Position numbers and translations under genes: made by a program. From the NCBI GenBank assembly GCA_036365515.1, contig CM070877.1:57899475-57963474 (forward strand): a stretch of 64,000 bases of DNA. Direction: 5' to 3'. Shown here one piece after another: positions 57,601 to 64,000 of this stretch. Source of the stretch: Torymus aiolomorphi. Its lineage: Eukaryota > Arthropoda > Insecta > Hymenoptera > Torymidae. Every line of letters begins with the position of its first letter. Position 1 is the stretch's first letter. The notes under the pieces were generated by a model that had not been told where the DNA came from, ran no database searches, and saw nothing but the letters and a program-made list of their open reading frames with translations.

Positions 57601-58738
57601 GCCTGAAGGTTATGAGGATGGAACAGAAAGGGTTTGTAAATTAAATAAAGCATTGTATGGTTTGCGAGAGAGCCCAAGAGCTTGGTATGAGTGTCTTGAT
57701 AATTATTTAAGTTCTTTAGGTTTTGTAAGAAGTAAACACGATTACTGTTTGTATACTTTAAAAGAAAAGGATGAGATTATTTATTTAATTATATTTGTTG
57801 ATGATCTATTGATTTGTTGTAAGAATAGACAAAATTTGAATTACATAAAAAGTTTGTTAAAAGAAAGGTTTCAAATGAAAGATTTAGGTAAAGTAAGTAC
57901 GTATTTAGGAATCAATATTGAATATGACGAAAAGAAAAATGAAATGACATTAGATCAGGAAAAGTATATAGAATCATTAGCTAGAAAATATCAGATTGAA
58001 CAAGCAAAATTGTATGAGACTCCAATGGAGCAAAATTTAAAGCTAGAACCCGCTGAAGAGATAGATGAGAAAATAAAGTATAGAAATTTGATAGGAGGGC
58101 TTTTGTATATTAGCTCAGGAACGAGACTAGATATAAGTTATAGCGTAAATTATTTGAGTAGATTTCAGAATTGTTATGATGAGACACATTATAAATATGC
58201 TTTAAGAATTTTAAAATATTTATATTTAACTAAAAGTTTAAAATTAAGATTTAAGAAAAACAATAATGTAGATATTCTTGAATGTCATGTAGATGCCGAT
58301 TGGGCAGGAGACTGTGTAGACAGAAAGTCGACAACTGGATATATTGTTAAGTTGTATGGAAATGTAATATATTGGAAATCGAGGAAACAAGGAAGTGTAA
58401 CTAAGTCTTCGACAGCTGCTGAATATGTCGCACTGTCTGAAGCAGTAAGTGAAGTAATATTACTAAAAGACTTGTTAAGTGACTTTAAAGTAGAAATTAA
58501 GAAACCTGTAAATATTTATGAAGACAATTCAGGCGCTGTTAGTATTGCGAAATTTGGTAATTTTACAAAGAAGTCAAAGTACATCGAAGTACATTATCAT
58601 TTTGTAAATGAGAATTATGTTAATGGGTTAATTGATATTGTTAAGGTCAGTACAGAGAAAAATGTTGCAGATATTTTGACAAAGGCTCTTGGACGAGTAA
58701 GGTTTGAAAACTTGAGAAGTTTATTGAATTTGATTTAA
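54632..58738 (+). CDS. Copia Gag-Pol polyprotein, intact
   Basis: ATG at 54632 gives 1368 residues; a second likely start is MASENKG at about 54752, where family similarity begins. Domains in order: gag (FDGTHYDKWKYKLKLFLEF), zinc knuckle CYVCGGVGHIQYDC, a Gly/Arg-rich RGG-like linker, protease (WILDSGCTDHVIN), integrase zinc region (WHRTLGHVNFNYLKTM, YKCATC), integrase core (IVHTDLNGP, KLRCDNGTEY, LNGTAERYNR), RT (QMDVETAFLNGKVKSKVFVK, LIIFVDDLLICC) and RNase H (DADWAGDCVDRKSTTGY, KSSTAAEYVALSEA, NIYEDNSGAVSI). All catalytic positions are present. It makes the particle and the enzymes for its own copying. It splits the gag of the host Gypsy. Confidence 0.95.
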   Translation: MSVKEEPKVKIEKSSETESEEKFYNIENKEVKKEIPVESEMASENKGFTLQVFDGTHYDKWKYKLKLFLEFKECSEVIENDERPEAITEVEWKKKEIKAKNYIVNSMTNTQLELIISEETAKKMVAKLDENYLVKSSAVKLLCKRRLLDLKMGESENPTDFYNNFEKLVNELKNAGENVTKEDKLNYFLLTLPESMSHMVDIVDALSEKDKTVEFVKSKLEFEFKKKHGESENSRSNAFTFEKRREDKRTCYVCGGVGHIQYDCPTKKNSGNRAPQQGGGRGSRAPQRGGGNGRGYTQQRGTSSNRRGRSGYRQHDRGARGSDNNSSGHQNTEKSEVLSTSVEIISAKISNGKVNENKIDWILDSGCTDHVINNENYFNDAIVLKEPINVKVGDGRILKATKVGHVKSKFKTFNEEIDIELENVFYVKDMDRNLMSFAKVTDKCKVVCIGDSAKIYNKNNKLIAIAWKKYRMYKMTSFIEKSTRESNLTVKNEKMTLKEKWHRTLGHVNFNYLKTMCKNHVLKGLPNEIESDYYKCATCIENKMHNIPFDNNRKRAKDILEIVHTDLNGPHKTVGYKGEKYFITFIDDFSKLTKMYAIKSKDEVYDKFIEYINLVENKTGKKIKKLRCDNGTEYLNKDMYKLCREKGIEIETCPPYVHELNGTAERYNRTIMDSTRCLLAESKIERRFWPEVVCTAAYLKNRTIANTLVRNKSPYEIFLNEKPDTKHLKLYGSKVFVRVPENKRNSKWDRKAELGSLIGYDVTGYRVLINNRVIVARHVDVVEEDVICIGLDDSDIENESLNKNVDKENEHVENINENLNNIENAENEAKEVTDLRRSQRTSKKPSRFDDNYVYSGCIYVNYCSADSPVSFKEAIDSNESSFWVEAMNKEMNSLEKNKTWVLVEKPKNEKILDLKWIYTKKGENIYKARIVVRGYQQTDVLDDIYSPVAKTQTLKVLLSYCCQNGLLIEQMDVETAFLNGKVKSKVFVKQPEGYEDGTERVCKLNKALYGLRESPRAWYECLDNYLSSLGFVRSKHDYCLYTLKEKDEIIYLIIFVDDLLICCKNRQNLNYIKSLLKERFQMKDLGKVSTYLGINIEYDEKKNEMTLDQEKYIESLARKYQIEQAKLYETPMEQNLKLEPAEEIDEKIKYRNLIGGLLYISSGTRLDISYSVNYLSRFQNCYDETHYKYALRILKYLYLTKSLKLRFKKNNNVDILECHVDADWAGDCVDRKSTTGYIVKLYGNVIYWKSRKQGSVTKSSTAAEYVALSEAVSEVILLKDLLSDFKVEIKKPVNIYEDNSGAVSIAKFGNFTKKSKYIEVHYHFVNENYVNGLIDIVKVSTEKNVADILTKALGRVRFENLRSLLNLI

Positions 58739-58773
58739 AGAATATTGTAATTGCGAAAAAATGTAAGGAGGCG

Positions 58774-59021
58774 TGTTAGAATATGTGTACATTTATGTTA
58801 ACGTGTGAGATAGAGAGCGCATGCGTGGCGCCATCACGCGAGCATAGCTGGAGAGCTAGCGAGAGCGAGCGGCCGAAGCGCTCACTCACTCGTTCGCCGT
58901 CCTCTGCCGAGAGCAGTTGTAATCAGAGAGAGAGAGCTGTACTGTAATTGAATAAAACGTTGTTGCTGTTAACCAGAGTGGGTTATTTGAAGAACCCTGC
59001 CTTCCACATCCTAAATTAACA
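58774..59021 (+). repeat. Copia 3' LTR
   Basis: Same as the 5' LTR except for one AG unit. It follows the ORF stop by 35 bp and the tract AAGGAGGCG. Confidence 0.95.
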
Positions 59022-59026
59022 CTTCT

Positions 59027-59175
59027 ACTTGTAAAAATCACAAATCGGGATCGGTTTTGATAAACGGCGGGATCTTCGGCAAACACGCGCCTTCAACACG
59101 ATTATCTGTGTTGCTAGTTAAAATCCGTTGCATCTGCTGCTGCATAGCTTCGAATGCTGCCTCGTCTACAGGCAT
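59027..59175 (-). pseudogene. gag: Gypsy gag, N-terminal part
   Basis: ATG at 59175 (MPVDEAAFEAMQQQMQRIL) runs to LPKIPPFIKTDPDL and FLQVE, with a TGA in place of an expected Trp codon near 59047. The frame meets the other gag part once the Copia and one target duplication are set aside. Confidence 0.75.
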
Positions 59176-59465
59176 TTTGGCGAAAAAGGATGTGCGCGAG
59201 CCTAGAAACTAATGCATAAATAGTTACTCCTACGCTCTCCGAAGGTGACGTAGGAAGTAAGGTAAAAGATCCGACCTCTCCGGTGAGGTTTGATAACGCA
59301 CCTGAATTACCTTACGCCGCTGCGTATTACAAGCTTCCTAGTTAGTGCTCGCAGGCACAAACAATAATTTTTAAAACTACCTTAATCTAGAACTTAAAAT
59401 TAGGTATTGAAATTATCATTAAACCGCGAGAAAAGCTAAGAGAGACCACTTTCCCGCTAAAAAAT
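59176..59465 (-). other. Leader or 5' LTR of the nested Gypsy
   Basis: Noncoding stretch between the gag ATG and the BEL gag. No LTR ends are certain. Minus-strand sequence includes AAGGTAATTCAGG and TACGTCACC; I see no primer site that is convincing. Confidence 0.3.
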
Positions 59466-60479
59466 GTTTGTAACGACTGAACTGTAAGAGAATCAAAATT
59501 TCCAAAGGCGTGTTTATTTTTAGAACCTTTGGGTTTTGGCGAATTACTTGATGACTCTTTTCCATCATCTAGGTTTTTTATTTGACACAGGATGAAGTTT
59601 TTCAGTTGCTCAATCGTAGGAGGAGTATCGTTAGATTTGTCTATTGATTTTTTCTATTCCCTTTTCATGTTACTTTCTAATAGTTCTCCGACCATGAAGA
59701 CAAGAAGGTCGTTTCCTTTTTCAGCATCGGATCTACCTAGTTTTCGTAAACTTTCTACTGGGTTGAGGAATTCTCTGCAAACTCTTTTTAATTCAGAATC
59801 GTTTTCAGCTTTCATGGCTTTTACATTGAAAATAGAGCTAATGAGAGTAGTCACCTACGATGTTTATTATCGTAGTAACTAGTAAAAGAAGCCCAAGCTC
59901 GATCATATTGATCGCTAGCAATTGGTATCGCTTTTATATGATCTAAAGCTTCACCGGTTAGATTACTTCTCAAATAATAATACTTGACTGGAGCGTCTAG
60001 ATCTGTGCGACGATGTACGATAGACCTAAAGAGATCGCGAAAATGTTCCCATTCTGAAAATTTGCCAGAAAATTTAGGCAAGTTCATTTTGGGTAAACTG
60101 TGAGCTTCCACTGAAGTTGAATTAATAGTGACATTCTAGTCAACATTTAGAGGAGGAGAGGGAGGAGGATTCCTGTCTCGCTCAAGTAGCTTTGCATCTT
60201 CTATAAATTGAAGAAATTCACCCTGTTGATCATAAAACAAGTCTATAGTTTGTTCATTGAAGTTAGAGGTGAAGTACTCGTGATCCTGAGGGATATCTGA
60301 ATTAGATATGATTTTTCGATGCATATCTTCGAATTGAGCGTAGCTTCTTTCTATGCCTGCTAATCGAGATTGAGCAGTTATTATATTCATTTTTCAAGCA
60401 CCTTTTTTCTTGAAATTAGTAAAGGAATTTGAGATCTGTTTTTTCAAATCCTTTTGAATTGCGTACAATTCGTCCATTT
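59466..60479 (-). pseudogene. gag: BEL/Pao element 2 gag
   Basis: Starts near 60479 (MDELYAIQKDLKKQISNSFT), with a TGA near 60395 before NIITAQSRLAGIERSYAQFE. After a stop at 60136 comes LPKMNLPKFSGKFSEWEHFR and YYYLRSNLTGEALDHIKAIP, the DUF1759-type gag block of BEL/Pao. A shift near 59855 leads to FLNPVESLRKLGRSDAEKGN and, farther on, LKNFILCQIKN. So gag is broken at three or more places. Protease and Cys-rich parts are missing at the Gypsy junction. Confidence 0.82.
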
Positions 60480-60519
60480 TGTTGAGAGAATCCTAGCAGA
60501 TAAACGTCGAAAAAATTCT

Positions 60520-60830
60520 AATGAGCAATCGAGTGGCTTCTAAATGAAATGAGCAAGCGAAGTGGCTCTTGAAAGAGAGATTTGACATAAATCTCGTTCC
60601 CAGAAATGCAATGAGCAAGCGAAGTGGCTCGCGCGAAATGAGGATTGACTAGTCGAGGTGCTTCTAAAAAAAGCGTAACGATTTTTACAAGGCGAAGAGC
60701 AAGCGAAGCGGCTCTCGCAACATGACGATTGACTAGTTGAGGTGCTTCTAAAAAAGCGTAACGATTTTTACAATGCGAAGAGCAAGCGAAGCGACTTTCG
60801 CGACATGAGAATTGACTAATCAAACTCCAA
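60520..60830 (-). repeat. Tandem repeat, 82-85 bp unit, upstream of BEL gag
   Basis: Units at 60611-60695, 60696-60777 and 60778-60825 (partial) share GAGCAAGCGAAG, ATTGACTAGT and AAAGCGTAACGATTTTTACA. Each begins with the hairpin-prone GAGCAAGCGAAGYGGCTC, also found at 60570. It lies in the leader or LTR of BEL element 2. Confidence 0.85.
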
Positions 60831-62544
60831 GTGGTATGAAGCTACTTGATGTCCCAATGGACTTGAATCTTGCTTTTAAAAAAGCGAATGAGTCGCATAC
60901 TTGTCATTTGCGAATGATTTTGCTCACGCTATGAGCATCCTGTCTACTAACTAGTAGGTTTAAGGTTAAGTCGTTCATCAGGTTATTCAAAGTTAAGGCA
61001 CTCTTACAATATTCCTTAACCTGAAAGCATTCTCTTAACTTTAAGCGCTCTGACAATCTTAACGTTAACATTCCTTGCTTACAATAATGCATACATACAG
61101 GATACCTATCGAAGCTAAGCCGCAAATATGATTTTAATCTCACACTATCAACAGTGAACGCACTTCACATACTTGCATTGACACACACAGCACTCATGCA
61201 TACCAAACTCAAATGAATCACACATAGCACCTCATTAGTATAGTCATATCAATTAAACGCTTAATTGTCAATGTAAATAAAATTCTTCACATGGACGAGT
61301 AGCTTGAAGTGCTGATTAGTTGAAGCGATGAGAGCATGTTGCTTGTAGGAGCTGCACACAAGGCTGTAGTGACTGGAACAGCTGAGGCGAGCAGTACCCG
61401 TTGTTCATACAGCTCCTGGTGCACTTAAGCGATGCAGTTACATCCAGTCCAAGCAGTAAAGCGCATGTGATGAGTAGTCGTGTGTATACGAATAAGTGCG
61501 AGCAGATCAAGGCTGTTTGGAGTGTGAGCATGCAGATTAAATATCATGGGCGTAGCTGCAAATATGTATTAGTCATAAGTAAACGTATAGCGATAACATA
61601 ATACCACTTATTATCTAAGTTCACACAGAGCACTAGAGTGTGAAAATAGAATACTAGAGTGCATTACTATTTAAGAGCGAATCAGATTATCGCAGACTTT
61701 GCAAAAATTTACTTTTCTTCTAAACTCAAAAGGTTCTACTATGAAGAAAGTAGCAAAAACTTGAAAATTGCTACTATTATAGCAAAGCTCTGAATTAAAT
61801 TACTACTTTAAGTTACTAAGACAGCAATAATATACTCAAGCAAGTTTTAAGCATTAATTTCAAACTATCAACAGTCTAGCATAGCAGATTTAATTAATAA
61901 TAATTGGAGCGATACTTAAAAACCAGTTTCTGTGCGGAGATTGCTGCGAGGCGGAGATGAGTTCAGCCACGCGTTGCTGGTGGCCTAATCTCTTAAACAG
62001 CGCTCGTAGTTCAACTTACTATTCACAATTTTCCATCACGAATTGCCTTCCGGGCGTGACGAAGATCTCCGTCGACTGGCGGTGCTCGCCGTATATCGTC
62101 GGACAGTTACGCTGCGTCGAACTTCGATGCGATTCCTTGCGACTGTGTAGCTCGCCGACACCGTAATGAACGTCGCTGCCGAGTTGAGCGTCGCATGTAG
62201 ACTTGCAACGATTTCTCGTGGTCGCTTTCGGGACTCCGCCGATGTCTTGATGACGAGCGTCTTGTAGGTGTCGGTCGCTTCCTCGAGCGTGCCGATATTC
62301 TTGAGGTCTCGCGCATGCGAGGCGAGGCTCGCGGCTGTCGTACACTTACGGCCGTGCATCCAAAATGGCGCCTGCTACGCTTGGCGTCCCTCACGTTACA
62401 CGATGCGGCTCGATGCTCCGGCCGCGCGCTTTAAACTTGTCGCGCGCCTTTTCTTTTTGCACGCGTTAGCGGCGTTTGAAGTTTGCTCGATTATGAGCGA
62501 AAGTTAGGCATAATCAAGCCGTCACTTTTCATGTACACGCTTAA
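60831..62544. other. Unassigned interval
   Basis: Probably the leader and 5' LTR of BEL element 2 plus flanking DNA, but no LTR ends were found. 62000-62500 is GC-rich with frames on both strands and no known domain. Confidence 0.4.
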
Positions 62545-62755
62545 AAATTATGTGCCTATTTAACACAAAGTTTGTGTAAAATATGAATGTTCCTATTTAA
62601 CACAAAAATGTGTGTAAATGATGTACACAAACATTGTGTAAAAATTCAACACAAGAATTTGTGTAAAATCGCTGTTTTACACAGAAATTTGTGTAAAATC
62701 GCTGCTTTACAAACAAACTTGTGTAAACTGCCGTTTTACACAAAAATTTGTGGGA
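62545..62755. repeat. Array of short palindromes (ACACAAAnTTTGTGT)
   Basis: Seven units such as TTTACACAAAAATTTGTGTA, ACACAAAGTTTGTGTAAA and ACACAAGAATTTGTGTAAAA follow one another at about 30-bp spacing, some with the linker TCGCTG. Each unit is itself an inverted repeat. Confidence 0.85.
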
Positions 62756-62943
62756 GATGACAGGGAGATCGATTAATGCCCGTGCACGCCGATTTTGGTC
62801 CCTTTTTGGCGATTCTGAGAGACGGTGCTAATCGGGCCGTCCAGTGTGCTAAAGACGCTTCGATATAAATCATTACTCTAGTAGAAATTCATTTATACAA
62901 AATGGCCAAGAATCTACTCCCTTGACTTTGGATTTATTTCAAA

Positions 62944-63636
62944 CTTAAGTGTGTTCTATGGGCAGATATAGTACTTAAATATAAAATATTCTACAATAAA
63001 TCTCATACTGCAAAGTGAGAACGCATATAGTATTATAGACAGGTACTTTATGTTACGGAAAAAAAATTTTTTAACGGAATTTCAGTACTAATAAAGTATA
63101 TATCGTCAATGTAAAAAAATGATACAACAAATCGCTTTAATCTTTTTCAGTTTTGCTTCAATTTCGATTTTTAAAGGCTTGTTCATCTTTCTTAGATTTC
63201 ATTACGAGGTATTGTGGATCAAATAAAAAATTTTTAAAACCTTAAAAGTTACAGGCAATTGTTTATCAAGTTTTGTATGAATCTGGTATGAATTCGAGCC
63301 AAACTTGCCATAAACAATTACCTGTAACTTTTAAGGTTTTAAAAATTTTCTAATTTGATCCACAATACCTCGTAATGAAATCCAACAAAGATGAAAATGA
63401 GCCTTTAAAAATTGAAATTGAAGCAAAACTGAAAAAGATTAAAGCGATTTGTTGCATCATTTTTTTACACTAACGATATCTGCTTTGTTAGTACTGAAAT
63501 TTCGTTAAAAAAATTTTTTTTTGTAACTTAAAGTATCGGTCTATGATACTATATGGGTTCTCACTTTGCAATATGAGAACAATTTATTGTAGAATATTTT
63601 ATATTTAAGTACTATATCTACTCATATAACCACCTT
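62944..63636. repeat. Large inverted repeat (about 690 bp)
   Basis: Arms of roughly 320 bp meet around 63287. Examples: AAGTTACAGGCAATTGTTTA against TAAACAATTACCTGTAACTT, and ATAAAATATTCTACAATAAA against TTTATTGTAGAATATTTTAT. There is no ORF. It is a foldback or MITE-type element. The last 360 bp of the window hold nothing recognised. Confidence 0.9.
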
Positions 63637-64000
63637 AATATATATCAGGGAAAAAATGTACTGTACGATTTAGTCGTATTTAAAAACTTATATTAAAATT
63701 TTCTGAACTTACGCAAATATCACGGTAGCAAGAAATGTTTTGTAACTATATATGTATTATAATTATTATTTTTATGTAAGTCAAGCGATTTCGTGCATAT
63801 ACAATCTTTTACTTTAATTATGATAATATGACCTTCTGTGCAAACATTGTACGCTGCAGTTTTTCTTTAATTTTAATTCTAGACCATTTTTCAACCACAG
63901 CATAAACGCAGTCTTGCTACGAAAAAAACTCCAATACCTTTCCTAATATTGGTAAATTTTTTTCAAATGTTATACAAATAAATTTATTTAATTTTAACGA

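Larger units (their letters stand above)
54238..59021 (+). mobile_element. Copia retrotransposon, apparently complete
   Basis: LTRs at 54238-54487 and 58774-59021 (250 and 248 bp) differ, as far as I could see, by one AG unit in an AG run. Target duplication CTTCT occurs at 54233-54237 and 59022-59026. The primer site TGGTAGCAGAGC follows the 5' LTR, and a purine tract AAGGAGGCG precedes the 3' LTR. One uninterrupted ORF lies between. This is a very recent insertion. Confidence 0.95.
51149..59465 (-). mobile_element. Ty3/Gypsy element nested in BEL/Pao, itself split by Copia
   Basis: Minus-strand order: leader or LTR (59465-59176), gag start (59175-59027), Copia, rest of gag (54232-53560), protease and RT, RNase H, integrase to 51149, where it stops inside the core. 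The protease/integrase style (SHIHLDLVGPRS) resembles the CsRn1/Kabuki group, from memory. The 3' end and 3' LTR are missing. Confidence 0.8.

Noticed and set aside
60520..60830. CRISPR array
   Set aside because: Units are 82-85 bp with no short identical repeats and unique spacers, in a eukaryotic retroelement leader.
61957..62507. GC-rich overlapping frames as a host exon
   Set aside because: Frames are open on both strands, no domain is seen, and no splice structure can be argued from this sequence alone.

Overview
The window looks like AT-rich, repeat-dominated DNA from an arthropod, most likely an insect. The evidence is the mix of element families: Ty3/Gypsy with a captured envelope gene, BEL/Pao, Copia, an R1-clade LINE, GIY-YIG Penelope-like elements, mariner and a Helitron-type helicase. 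I found no host gene, tRNA, rRNA or CRISPR array. The species cannot be named from sequence alone. Almost every coding stretch belongs to a transposable element, and most are broken.

Layout. 1-586: tail and 3' LTR of one LTR element. 597-8355: decayed Ty3/Gypsy provirus (pol, then a chuvirus-type glycoprotein, then a gag-like ORF), with two hairpin elements between pol and env. 9173-11051: Cys-rich ORF and a 3' LTR. 11.7-15.0 kb: minus-strand Gypsy remnant. 15270-16427: dead mariner in AT-repeat DNA. 17.16-28.82 kb: block with long inverted arms around a broken Pif1/Helitron-type helicase and a small two-repeat protein; a head-to-head Penelope-like pair (18088-23949) sits inside its left arm. 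30.69-35.09 kb: R1-clade LINE on the minus strand with GT/GC microsatellite on both sides. 37182-47109: second head-to-head Penelope-like pair, itself interrupted by a young but defective BEL/Pao element (38778-45378) with two 1288-bp LTRs and a 5-bp target duplication. 47.3-60.5 kb: hairpin element, Mutator-like transposase scrap, then a three-level nest in which an intact Copia (54238-59021) lies in a Gypsy (about 51.15-59.47 kb), which lies in a BEL/Pao (47.95-60.48 kb). 60.5-64.0 kb: tandem repeats, a short-palindrome array and a 690-bp inverted repeat.

The Copia is the only element whose coding region, LTRs, primer site and target duplication all look intact. Penelope-like ends carry hammerhead ribozyme cores. 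The least explained signals are a hairpin tip of conserved shape (C-G pair, tandem G.A mismatches, 2-3 pairs, GNA loop) seen in seven places, and the long-armed helicase element with its two-repeat protein.
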